From NCBI GenBank assembly GCA_026261815.1, contig JAMPIT010000493.1, positions 7,457,501 through 7,521,500 of the forward strand: a stretch of 64,000 nt of DNA, given 5' to 3'. The notes beneath the pieces were generated by a model. It saw only the letters and a program-made list of their open reading frames with translations, made no database searches and was not told the DNA's origin. This document shows, one piece after another, positions 1-22,600 of this stretch. Within the stretch, counting starts at the first letter, position 1. Each line of letters opens with the position of its first letter. Source of the DNA: Monarcha castaneiventris obscurior (Eukaryota > Chordata > Aves > Passeriformes > Monarchidae). The translations under genes were made by a program, and so were the position numbers.

Positions 1-417
1 CTACTGACTCACTGTAGGTGCTGTTAGTATCTCTCAGCAAAACTAAATGACAAGCCAATAGAGAAAATACCCCAATAACAAATTTTTAAAAGCTTTTTTC
101 TTAATCTTACTGAGATGTGTTACAACACAAATGTTTCAGCCTCGTGAAGTGCATGTAGAATGAAAAACTATTTCTCACTATTTTATAGCCACAAGAGGAG
201 GAAGATCAAATCCCAAATTCTTTATGCTGACAGAATAATAGGATGAAACTATAAATACATGAGAACGTACCTAAAATATGATTACTGTTAAGCTAAGTGC
301 TCTTTCTATTGCATTGTCCTTCTCTATCGTATGGCACATCTGACACAATCAACAGCCATATTTGTGAGTGCATAGAGACTGTTTGATCTTTTGAATCTGT
401 GCTTATATAATGATTGA

Positions 418-9950
<9,533 letters not shown>

Positions 9951-11805
9951 AGTCAAAAGTCAATTGCCATTCAACGGACAAGCATTGAAGTGACATTCTA
10001 GGGTGCATGAGCTCTATAAAGAATTACACACAGAAATACAGAGATTCCAAACAGGCACTGCTGGATGGAAATAAATGATTTCAACAAGGATACTGTTTAA
10101 ACAGGGTTTTTATTCAGTTACTTATGCAAGTACTACATGTATATTGGTTTTGGTGATGTAATGACAATATTCTAAGAGTTTGAGCATGAAGAGCAATATA
10201 AAAATCTTTTTGTAATTTTAGTAATTAGTGTCTTAAGAACTTTATGGAATTTACATAATTTAAGTATATGTAAAACCGTTTTTATATTAAGATTTTTGCA
10301 TCTGTATCTGGCTGTTTTTCCTACCAAGAAGTTGTGAAACATTAGGGAAAGGGGATTGGGATACAGTTTCTGCTTTTCTTATTTAGAAATTCTCCAGTTA
10401 GCTTTTTGTGAAAATAGCGTCTGACTATTTACAGTTTAACCTTGATCCTTGTATTTGAAATCATTTATCAATTGATCATAAGTTACAAGTCAATTTTTTT
10501 TACACTAAAAATTATCAGAGTTGGTGAACTTAGCACTTCCTTTGTCTTGTGCCTGTTTGGAAAGATCTTGGCTTTTCACGTTCCAGACACAGTGAAGTAC
10601 CACCTTGGCTTTTTGAGGTTAACCAGCAGTTTGGGTTTCGTGGATAATTCTGATGTATTGATCGCCCAGTGTACCATTTTAAACTTGAACATTTAGCTCC
10701 TTTATATTTTTATTACACATTTACACAGCTACAGAAAGGATTTGGGTGCAGCCCCTCATGGCTGGGGTCGCCCATCCTGGGGTGCCATGCTAAGGCCGGA
10801 GCCTGGCGTCGCCAACTTCCCGGGAAGTTCTCGCCTCAGCACAGGCTGCAAGGCCAGGCCGTGGGTTTAGCTTTGGCTTTCCAGATGCCACTCTTGAGGG
10901 AAAAATGCACTGTAAAATTGGACCAGAAAATGTGTTGCACTTCTTATGTAAGTATTCTGTGATGTATTGTATTCAATACAGATACTAAGATGCTGACTAA
11001 ACTATATTTGAGCAGTTTTGCACTGCTGTTAACACATTTTATGCATACGTTTACAGATTTTTTCCAATGGAAAGTGGTTTCACTACTGGTACAGTATCAG
11101 CACCGAAGGGTTTTATTCCAGCAAGCACTGTGGTTGAGTGACATCACCTCAATTTTTTATTATCCTTAAAATATTTCATTTTTCATATTCTTTATTTATA
11201 AAGGAACAATGCTGCTGTAAATACAGGTATTTTTTGTTTTTTATTTCATTCCATCACCATGAGATGCAGTTCCCTATTTGTTGAAAGGGTATATAAGCTT
11301 TCTGATGGTGTCTTCAGAAATTTATAAAATGTAAATACTGATTTTGATGGTCCTTAAGATGTGTTTAACTGTGAGACTATTTAACTAATGGTGTGGATGT
11401 GATTCGTCATCCAGTATTAAGTTCTTAGTCACTGATTTTGTGTACAAAATAGGAAAGAGGGAAAACTGCAGCTTTTCATTACAAACTTCTTGAATTGCCA
11501 GCTCTCTGAGTTTCAGCAAACTCGAATTATGCCTCTGGATAGTACATCATGCATTTCTCTCTGGCTTTAATTTGCTAAAGCTGTGCACATATGTAAAAAA
11601 ATAGATTATTTTAGGGGAGATGTAGTTCTAGAATTATTGCTTATGTCATTTCTTAAGCAGTTACGCTCTTAATGCTTAAAAGAAGGCTAGCATTGTTTGC
11701 ACAAAAAGTTGGTGATCCCCCCAAAAATAGTAATGAAATTACTTCTGTTCAGTAAACTTTGTATGTCATGTCAATTTATAATAAAAGCTGAAAAAATCCC
11801 CTTGT
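9951..11805 (+). other. SUZ12: SUZ12 3' UTR (end estimated)
   Basis: AT-rich non-coding sequence after the SUZ12 stop. It contains an early AATAAA at 10070-10075 and a second AATAAA at 11780-11785 followed by a short A-run, which I take as the distal poly(A) signal. It also has two Pumilio-type octamers TGTAAATA (11216-11223, 11330-11337) and an 8-mer miR-200b/c/429 seed match CAGTATTA (11412-11419). A GC-rich island at about 10744-10880 interrupts the AT-rich UTR. The end is inferred from the poly(A) signal and not proven. Confidence 0.6.
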
Positions 11806-13849
11806 TTTCTATTTATAAAGATGCCTTTTCTATTTGTACCTTTGAAGATGCCATGTAAGCTGGTTAAAAAGAATTTGAATGGTACAGTAGATGTAAAAAC
11901 AAAAAAAACCCCCTTCCCCCCCAAAAAAAAACCCTAAAACAACTTCAGCTGTTTAAATGAACCATTGTTTTCCATTAAATGTTTTACTTGAAATCAGCTT
12001 TTGTACATGAAGTTCAGTAATACAAAATTTGCCATGATGGGTGTCCAGTCATTCCATGTGCAGAGACCTCAAGCAGCACCTCTATAAACTGTTCTGCATG
12101 ACTTTTAAAAAATTTGATATGTGTTCTTCCTTTGCCAGATTGTTACAGCTCTGTTTAAGGTATCTCCATAAAATTCCAGGGTTTTAGCCAGATTTTAGTA
12201 ACTTTCATTCTCCTGTCTTGGGGTAGAACTGAGTACCTGAGATGGATGTGTAAGTTGTGCTTTACTGTGCAGAACTGCAATTTATAGAAGTGCAAATCAC
12301 ACATACCACCTGTATTGCCAGTAACAGAACTAAGAGTTACGTGTTTTTACATGCAAGTGGCTAATTTTTCAGACTTTTTTTTAAGTATTTGGCTTATATG
12401 GCGTCAAGTTGAAATTGGTGTTGGTTTAAAACCCCATTTATGTGGGACTGCAGAGGATGGATGTTCCAGGTACTGTGGGACAAAACGCATCAGGAATTGC
12501 ATTGCTTGGCCAAGTCCTGACTGGCATGGCAGCCACTGGAAACCTTTTTCCATGTTAGGATTCACATCCTGAAATGCAGGATGTGCCAGCTGGGCTCTGC
12601 AAACTACCTCAGGCTGCCATTGAGCGGTGTGTTCCTGTCTCTTAATGTTGTCCAGGTTCTAATCTGGCCTTCAGTGTGCTCATGGCAGGTTTTAATGATG
12701 TTTTGTACTTGGTGATTACAACAGGTCTGTGAACCCCAACCTGGAACCTAACATGATTTCAATATTAATTCAGTGCATTAAGTACTATATTCAGAAGTGG
12801 TAGGTGAATTGTTAACCTTCAGTGCACATTGCTTGGTGTATGTCTTGAATGTAGCCCTTGAATTTTGAGGGGTGGGGTAAAGATTCACTGCCTGAAATGA
12901 AGCAGTTACCCATGATTAGAACTGTTCTGATTATTTATCTAATCAACAAAACAAAATTCCTAAACCATACAATCCCCCAAACCAGAAATTTCATTTTACC
13001 TTTGGGAATACAGGAGCTATTCTGTGAGGGCAATTTTGACAGTGTTGTTCCAAGTTAAATATTTCTTCATTCACAGAAGTCTGGTGCCATCATCGACAAG
13101 TGGAGGTGTTCCCTGTTACAAATCTGACTGTGGTTTCATATCCAGGAAGACAAAGACTTTGGAGAAGGTAAGTCCTAACCTGCAGGTTTTAGGCTGCTTG
13201 ATTTGAGAGTGAAGCTGCAGCTCTGGAGGAGAAACACTTGGCATCTTGTCATGAAGAAAGTTCATGTGAAAGGAGTATTTATGAGAGAAAGCTGCCAAGT
13301 CAGGAACTTCACTTACTGGTTTCACAAGCTGTTCTCCTTTAAGAGACCAAAGAACTGCAACAGGCTCCAGGTAAAGCAGAACTAAGGGAATGAAGTAAAG
13401 CTGTATGTTGGTCCAACAGGGACTTCATTTGAAGGTGATTAAATACCTCTGCTGCTGGCCAAAAACTACAGATGTGTAGGAGTTGCACCACTGAATGCAC
13501 CAGTAAGAGATGGGAACAGTAAAATGGAGATGAGACAAATCAGCCCTGATGGAATATTGAGGGAAGTAGTTCATAGATGCTTTAACAAATTTTATTAAAA
13601 GAAGGGGAAAAGTATTTTTGTAAGATGTGTCAGTTAAAATCTGGAAATAAAAGTAAGTGCACAGGTGGGAAACCTGGAAATAAATTGTTTGGGACTTCTG
13701 AGGGACAGAAGATTTAAAAAATGGGGGAAAAAAAGGGGAGAGAAGCTCTTAAAGATTGCTGCAGTGGTCTAGAAAACATTTTCTTACTAGAATGCTGTGG
13801 TTCTCAGCTTTATGCCCTAATAAATAATTTCCTAGACCATACACAGTTG
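11806..13849. other. Intergenic spacer between convergent SUZ12 and CRLF3
   Basis: About 2 kb of AT-rich sequence with a homopolymer-rich stretch at about 11890-11940 (A and C runs). Short ORFs here (for example 13203-13385) have no recognisable family, no splice context and no codon bias I can see. I see no gene, RNA or transposon that I can support. Confidence 0.5.
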
Positions 13850-16652
13850 AGGGATAAAACTTTTATTTAAAAAAAATTCAAATTTCTCTTGACACATAAG
13901 TCTTAGTTGAGGTAAGTGAATGTACTAGCTTAGGAAAACAACTTTCAGGATTGGGTTTCATAAGCCATTAACACTCTGTTGCTTGCAGGGCTCCAAGAGC
14001 TAGAGGTGCAAATTGTACAGGAAGTGTCAAGTTTCCATCCAGCTGAACTCTGCTGCGGAAGAACAGAATTGACACCTTTTAGTTCAAGCCTCTTCTGCTT
14101 CTTTGCATCCTTTGTTCCTTTAGTGCTCAGGTCTCTTGCCCTGAGACTCTTCACTCCTCCCCTGTTCACAAGGTGCAGCTCCAAGAGGTGGCTGAAAGTA
14201 CCTCATTTGCAGTTTGGACAGCGAGGCTTGTGCCAAGTTCAAATAAAAAACAAAAACACCACAATAACAACAAAAGAACCATTGGCAATCTGCCCTCGTT
14301 CAACACACAGCTAAAGCCTGAAGGCAGAAAAGCTTCTCTTGCCCTCCTCAGCTCTCCCAGGCAGCAGTAGGGGCCTCCCATGGCCCTTCACAGTCACCTT
14401 CAGCTGCTTTTATGTATATTCTGAACAACCTGACACGGCATTGCCACCTCTGGAAGTACCTGAATTCAAGGTTTAAGCTTTATTTTCTAATATGTAAGTA
14501 AATATCCTGCAGAATCTACAGTCTGACCAGCCCCTCCAAAAGCAAATTAAAAGGTACCTGACCCATTGGTACCTCAGAAATGTGGATATTCACAATTTTA
14601 GTTTCCATATGGTAAAAGTACTAAGTTACAACTAGTACCTGATACCTGAAGTGTGTAAGTAAAACTGCCAGCACTACTACATGGAGCAAGATTTAAGTCA
14701 GCTGCTATCTGGAGTGCCAGCCTGCCCCTCTGAGCAGGACTGACACTTTCATCTACTGAATCTTACTGTAAAAGTACTGAAAACACTCTTCACAGGAGAA
14801 TTAAAGTAACATTGAAAGCACAGGATAAGCTAGGATTTTCTTTTTCCCTGACACTGAACTAGTGAAGCTTGAAAAACTGACAGTACTGCAGGCCCTTTGT
14901 TGCTAACAGTGGATGATCTGACCTGCAGCAGTGCAGTCTTCCTCACTTCATGTCTTACAGCCAATTCCAACCTAACTCTGCCTCGTGCAGGTTCTTTGCA
15001 CCCATCTAAATCTGCACACATTTATTTTTCTTGTAAATGGTATAAATACCAACAGCCATTCTCCTAGTCTGAAATTCTTGTAGCCCTGCTACGGCTGCCT
15101 GGGGAAAAATTCAGGCAGGATGGCTGATCTTTATGTACTGACAGTGTGAGTACAGGCAATGTTAATTAATTGTAGAATAAGCTTTTATGCTTTAAGCTTA
15201 TTATGGTAACATAGAGGGCTAACGTAGCACATTGCCACTGAAGGAAAGGCAGTATGATTGTCTAGGCTTTATAAAAATAATGCTATTCTAACATCATAAA
15301 ATATATTTAAATTTAATTGAACGTGAGGTAAGAAGCCCCTCAGTGAGTGTTACTTTCAAATATTCTTTAAATCCAGTAGCATTGCAATCTTTTGACCAGG
15401 AATAGGCTCTCTTTTGAGACTGAGCTTATCCATCGTAGTTACTCCTTAGAGGAAAAATATGTAACTTTATGTAACTTCTGAACTCCAAGTCATTTAATTC
15501 ACAATATTTTTTATCCCATTCTACTCTATGGAGGAGACAGCTTAATTACCACCATCTCTTCAATTCTGACTGCCCCAGGTTAAATCTGTGCAGGCAGGGT
15601 CTGCCTGAAGCCCACCCCCAAAGCCCATCTCCCTCACTGCAGGTGGAGCTCCAGCAGCAGGCGCAGCTGTGTCAGCCCAGTCTGGCTGCAGTCCTGGCAC
15701 CATACACCCGTGCTGAGTGCACAGCATTCCCAGGCAGAATTTGGGATTGGCAGGAATCCTGCCTATCACCACAGCACTTGTGCTGTCAGACAGTAAGAGA
15801 AAGTTGTCTCTGAGTGTTAGGAGGGCTCTGAGGAATCACAGCTGCCAATCCACAGCTTGAAGCCAGGTACCAAATCACTGAGACTTGCTCTGACACAGGC
15901 TCTGTATGAATTGTAACCAGGGAAGACATTCAGAGAGGATCAGGATAACATCCTGCACTGGCTGTTGGCCTGCTTGAGGCAGCCTTGCACCGTCAATGTA
16001 CACATCACCATGCAGCTGCTCTAGAAAACATATTCCAAGTGACAATACAGAAAACAGTTCAAGAAGTATCAAAATAAGGCACTTAAGTGAGACAGGAACA
16101 GGCTGGCTCAGATGTCCCTGCTCCAGAGGGATGAACAGTACCATGTGCAGAGGAAGCGGCTGCCACGGCTGGGCCCCACTGTCCACTCAGACTCCTAAGG
16201 CAGCATCGTGCACAAGGAAGCATAGCAGGACCTTGCTGCTCTGAATGCTGTGCTCTGAGCGGTATAAATATAACTTTGGTCCATTACCACCCCTAAAATG
16301 CTTATTTCACAGAGCAGCAGCTTTAAGCAAAGTTAATTCTACGCAATGCACGTACCCTGAGACGAGTACAATGAAATACTGACAAAAATCAAGTCTGGAG
16401 GAAAAAAGGGAAAGGTCTGATGGACTGCTTAAATTAATTTGCCTACACAAATGCTTGTTTCTAGCTTTTTCCAGAGTAACAAATCCAATGCTTCACAATT
16501 ATTGTTTAAATGAATCCAGTATGAAGTACAATATAGTGGAGTTCAAGTACTATAAAGACAGGGGTTTGTTACCAGATTGTTGTCAAACAGCTGGAAACTC
16601 AGCTTTTAACATTGCACTTTACAGCAAGAACAAAAAATCCCTTTACTCACTG
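13850..16652 (-). other. CRLF3: Probable CRLF3 3' UTR and downstream region
   Basis: Sequence beyond the CRLF3 stop on the minus strand. Candidate minus-strand AATAAA signals appear as TTTATT on the plus strand at 15021-15026, 14479-14484 and 13862-13867, so the UTR may be 1.6 to 2.8 kb with alternative ends. No other gene is supported. Small ORFs on both strands look random. Confidence 0.45.
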
Positions 16653-19600
16653 CTAAAACACCAACACCTTCCAGCCTGGGTATGAAAATGAACATCCAAA
16701 ATACAAAGAGCCACAGCATTGATCAAGTACCCAGTCGAAGACCACTTCCCTGTTGTTAGAGCTGATGGTTACTCGAAGCTTGAAGTTTCCTCCCTCGTTG
16801 CTGCAGGGTCCCAACTGCACAACTTCCATGTCAAATGTCACAGTTGAGCCAGAAGTAACAGCAGGCAGCTGGTTTGTCATCTCTTTTCCATTTACAAATA
16901 CTGCCCCTGAAACAGTCAGCAGATCTAACAATATTTCTCATTTTCTGTACATACTAACATGCAAGATCACATCTCCCCATTTTTTGCAGGCGAATAGGGA
17001 AAAAACGCTGCTGCATTTATTTTGTCACATGGAACAAGCTGCAATAACTGCAAGCAGGAAGAGGAGATCTGTGATCTCACCAAAGATTTTTAACTGCACA
17101 AACAGCACATAAAAGTTGCTCGCATGTTATGCAGGGACCTAAAGAGCCAGGGACTGTGGGTTTTGGGAGGGAATTGTGTGGTTCAGACTCACCATTTGTG
17201 CTGATGCACACGGCTTTGTCCCGCTGCAGGGAGTCGTCGCCATTGCGCTGCTCCACGCACACTCCCAGGCTGTCCCGTCGGTCCGGCTGCCCCACGGTCT
17301 CAATTCTAACAAGCAAAAAGTTAAGTCAAAACCTGAAGCTTTAAATCAAAACATACCATGAAATCTAGACAGTAATAACCTGTCACACCAGACCCCTGTA
17401 CTGCGCTCCATGGCCCTCAACAAATTCATCCAAACTTTTGGGGAGATGTCTGTTGAATGACCGAAATTCCTGCCAGCTTTCCCAAGAGCTCCACTGAGCA
17501 ATACTCTGTTAATCTGTACAAAATATGAACGTGCTTCCTGCAAAGTTCCAGTGCTATTTAATACAATTCTCCACTGTCACAGCTTAGAAATGATCTTTTG
17601 AAATGATTTCCAGTTGTCTGAAGCAGACAATATGCTCAGCTGGCCAATCAGCTATACCAGATTACTGGTCAGCATCTCATATTATGGCAAGACAGCTGTA
17701 GTTTCAGCAGGGATTTAATAAGCATTACCAAAATAGGATTTTTGGGCCCTGCCATGTTCTGCTGTAATGGGATGAGGATGGGGTGTTGCTTAGGGGGTGT
17801 GTTTGGTTTGGGCTTTTATAATAAATCAGCTTGGTGCAAACCAAGCAATGCCTAGAAGAACATTTACATGTCTGCCTTCTGCTCAGCTGTATTTAGAGTT
17901 TTAGTCTGGGGAAAGAATCTCTGAAGAAAATGCAAACAAGTTTTGCAAATGATCAGGGACTCAGTTCCCTTTGGGCCCCAGCAGAGGAACGAGGCTGCAC
18001 AGTTCATACACTGAAGGGCTGTTCTGGACTTGAGTCCTTTCTCTTGTACTGCTGCCTCTCAAAGGTGCTAAATCCTACTTTACAGAGAGCCTGAGTGACT
18101 CAGGAAATTCAGATAGTCTTTCCTAGAAAGTAAAGCAGTTGTTATATTCATTGCAGCTTGAGAGAAAGAACAGCCTGATACATGGTTGCTGGCAAGCAAG
18201 GGAAAACTTTAGCAAAGCTTTCAAGAACCAGCAATTAAAGGGGGCAGTGGACTGGCACAGAATGGGTTAAACTCTTTCGAGGCAAACCGGGAAGATAAAA
18301 TTGGAACCATGTTTTACTTTTGCACTCCATTAGGTTTTTCAGTCCCCTGGGAATGACACTAAGAGGGCAATAGCCTTGCACTGTAAAACGAAGGGAAAAC
18401 AATTATTTAAATTTCCAATAAGCTTTTACTTTGGAAGGGATCCACAACATTTTCCCAAAGCAACTTTAAAGGAGATTTCAAATTCATTTTGGTGCACAAC
18501 AAAAATGCCACGCAACAAAGCCTTGTCTCTGCCACTGCAGCCCAAACACTGAACCCGGTGAAGCACCAGCAGTTTCCATTTTCCTCAGAGCACAGAGAGG
18601 CCAATCTGCCCAGGATCATAGGTGCTGCCTCACAGTCAGCTGTCAGCAGAATTGTGCTGGGTTCCTGACAAAGTCAGTGTGACCACCACAGGGCATCTGC
18701 TGGGTGAGCCCAAATCACCAGCCTGGCCAGAAGGACTGTGGTTCCCCACAGCAAACAAAGCTTTAGAGATGAAGAGCAGGTCACTGTGGAAAAATGTTCC
18801 CTTCCCTAAGGGCAGCTCTCTGGAGGCTGCAAAGAAACAGGAGGAGACTTGATCTAATGCAGTGATGTTTTCCTACAGCTTGGCCAAATGCTTCACCTCA
18901 GGACAACTGCCACAGCTTATCTTTAAAATGTAGATACAAAGTACTGTGTTTATCACAGCTCCATTTCTCACTGACAAGCTGTGCCTGCGTCCTGAACACA
19001 GAGAACACAGAGCTGCTTGTGAATAATAACTTGTGTTCCAACAGCTGGAGAAAGTCAAGCACCAAGCAGTACATTTCCCTACTCAGGAAAATCTCTCAGA
19101 CTTCCAAACAAGAAGCTACTCTTTGGACCTTGAAAGAGGAACACAACCAATTCTTGAGGTTGTCTTCAATCTCAAGATTCGTGTCACAATAGTTCTTGAG
19201 GACACATGCTTGTTCGAGCTCTGCCATCCTGAAACAATCTCCTCTTGGAGAGAAGTCCATAACCTAAATGTGAGGCAAAACATTTTCATATGCTACCAAC
19301 AAAAAAATGATAAAAGGCACTGGACTGGGAGAGAACCAAGGGAAACCTCAAGACTCTGCCTTTAATTTCACAGGCATTGCTGAGCCAAGAGAAGTTAAAT
19401 CTAGCAATAGATTTCAAATGAAAGCTTTAGATCTTTTTATCCATCTCAGACAGGGCAACTGAATACATCCTCACACTGCAACCATCTGAAGTTAACATGA
19501 TCTGTTATCAGGAAGGGATAAATGAAACACCATGGAATAAGTCATGAAAGTATCATCAACAGCCGTTTTTGATTGCCTTTGGGGGTTGCTTGCTGTACAG

Positions 19601-22600
19601 CAAGTAGTTGTATTTAACCAGGGAAAAGATGAAACAAAGCTTCAGAGTCTCCGAGGTTTGTAATTACAACTGACATATCCACAAGGACATTCCTCATACC
19701 CTGTTAAACAGCACCATCTCAGGGATAGGACTACAGGCAGAAAAACTGCCAAGGGTTTTAATCGTGTTTTGCGTCAAATGGAAAGCTTGAAATTCACAAG
19801 ATCCCTTCTCCACTCTGGATCTTCTAATGCCAGTTTCAAGCATTAGTAGTCTGACCAGAACTAATTATCTCAGATGTTAAAGGCATTGCTGCCAGACTGT
19901 CATCCCAACAGCACATCAGTGTTTTCATGTCCAAAGTCTTCAGAGCCAGTGAATAGTCTAGGAAGGAAAGCACTCCCTGGCCCAAGGTTAAAAGGAACTA
20001 GAGGCAAAGCGCCACTGACTTCAGCCAGTAACAGCTGCTACAAAACATCAGGAAGTTCAACATTCCACAGATCTGCTCAGCATGGGCTATATTTTACCAT
20101 CCCTCAGGAGTTCACTCATCTCTCTTTTATGTAACTGCAGGTCCTACAAAAACATCAGGTGTTTTCCTACAAAGCCAGGAAGCAGAACTAAAGGAGGGTC
20201 AGATGTCACATAGAGACACTACCTTGACTGGAGCTGAGCTGATTTAAAACTCAAACATGCCTCAGGTTTACACACAATTCAGATGCGACAGCTCACAGGG
20301 GATGCACCAGACACCCAAAAAGGACTTGCCTGAACGTTAATGTTTGCCCACAGAAATAAGTAGGAGCTTTGGAGTAGAGCACACCACACGACTGAGAATC
20401 ATTCCGAAGCGCTATGTTTCTTCGGCTGCTCAAGCTGTAACCCTCCAGACCAGTTGTCCATTCTTCAAAGAAAACAAACAAACAAGAAAGAAATTGTGAA
20501 CCTCAACTCACTCCTGTCTGTGCAAAATCAAGCCAGTCCCAATGTCCACTCAGTCCACCTCATGCAGCTCAAACTATGTCAAGAACAGGGGCTGGTTTTG
20601 CCTTTTTCTTATGGAGAGATTTGTTTTTCAAATAAATTGCAATTACAAAAAGTATTTTCCACCTCAGAGTTCACTCTTTGCTGCAATCCCTGCCAAGTCT
20701 AATTGTAGGCAAAGGAAAGCCTTCACTACCCACAGCACTTAAAAATTTTTAAGTGAAAAGAAAATTTAAGATTTTCTCTCTCCAAGGTAAGAGCTTGTTG
20801 TGAGCTGTACATCATCAAAAATGCTTATGCTGTGGTGAGGGAGAAGAAAAAATAATGTTTTTCTTCTGGCTAACATGCTTTCCAAGGCTAAGGAAGCAGT
20901 GAGCCACCTGTGAAAGGTTCACTGAGTGTCCCTCAGCCCAGGAAGCAAAGAATGAATTGTAGGACAGAGGGACAGTTCATCACAGGTCACACGCACACCC
21001 TACAGCCAGGGACACCCCCCATCACACAAGCACAGCTCCATCCAGCTGCAGCCCCTCAGGAGTGCTGATGAGCAGCTGAGGGTTCAGGATGACCAGTTGT
21101 GGGAGAACAGACTCATAAATGTGACTGCCTGGCTAAAGATGCTGAGAATATGAAAACTATAAGTGAGATTGAAATGAAGACAAACTTTGAGTTACCCAAC
21201 TCCAGTTACTGAACAACTGGAAAACAATGGTGTGGCTGGCTGAAGATAATCTCCTTTGATTAAACAATGCCCTCTGCTTGCAGAAAGGTCCAAGGGTCAG
21301 AGCAGACCCTCCTAGCCTGGCAGAGGGTCCAAAACATAGTTTTTAGAGTTTAAAATGTAACCCCATATGGTAATACAATGATTCCTATAGGCTGTATGTA
21401 AATTTTATAAGATTTGTAGCTTGTTCTAGATTGGTTAATGGAAATTAGAATATTCAGCACAACAGATGATTTATTGTGCTGCAAACAGGAACTTGCTCTC
21501 TTGCCTTCTTGCACTCCTGCCCTCTTGCCCCCTCTCTTGCTCTCTTGCCCTGCCTTCTTGCTCCTGCTCTCTTGCTTTTACTCTTACTCTCTTGCTTTTG
21601 CCCTTGCCCCTTTTCTTCCTACACCACTTCTGCACCCCTGCATCTCTTCACTGCTTCTCTGCCCTGCTTCGAGCTGCGTCTGGCAGCTCCTAGCAGGTCC
21701 CGTTACACCCACGCCTTCATCAATAAATCTCATGCTCTAAGACCAGCTCCAGAGATCTCCTGTGTCCCGTCTGTCCCGACCATGCGGAGCCCTACACTCC
21801 AGACCCCAAGAAGCAGTACCGTGGGGCACCAGCGTGGTGCGGCCGAGCTGGGGCACGCTCCAGGGGCTCCACTCCTGCCGCCCGTCCCCGCGGGCGCACA
21901 CCCGGAACTGGTAATCCACGTTGGGGTCGATGTGCAGCACTAGGAACTCTGTCTCCGAGCCCACATACACATCCTCAAAGTGGCTGGCAGTGCTCTTGCG
22001 GTACTGCAGCCGGTAGTCCTGGGGTATGAAATCATCATCCACCTGCAGGAACATTTACTGCGTTAATAAGGATCCCCCCTGGTTCTCCTTTTCCCCTCTG
22101 AGGACATGTTAGGACAGCACTTCAGGTGATCAGACTCACAAAGTATTTCAGAGCAGAAAATGTGCCTTGTAGAGAATAACATCAGTGTCTGAACCAACAA
22201 AAAGATGTATCAGGATTATTACAGTTAAGAAATACCTACAGAGGAAGAAACATTTAACAGAAGGCTGTTCATTCTAGCAGAGACATAAAAAGATCCTTCA
22301 GCCAAAAGCTGAAAACAACTTTGCAGAAGAAATTCTGTGCCACTTTTTAACAGCAAGGGAAAATTACTGTTGTCCTTCATAAACTGTTCCAGGGAATGAT
22401 TTCCAGTTCTTTGATATCTCTAAGTCCAAAGGTATTTACACACACACCCCCTCAAAAAAACCCCTTCATTATCCCCCAGGCACAACCAAATCCAGGGAAC
22501 TCCTCTATAGCAGAGTAAATCAGACTCTACCTGACAGCAGTGCCTATGGTTTAATAACCTGAGTCCACATCCATTACAAGTGAAGGGTGGCCAACGACTG

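Noticed and set aside
12315..13385. Several 60-85 codon plus-strand ORFs between SUZ12 and CRLF3
   Set aside because: Short, overlapping, without similarity or splice logic; expected by chance.
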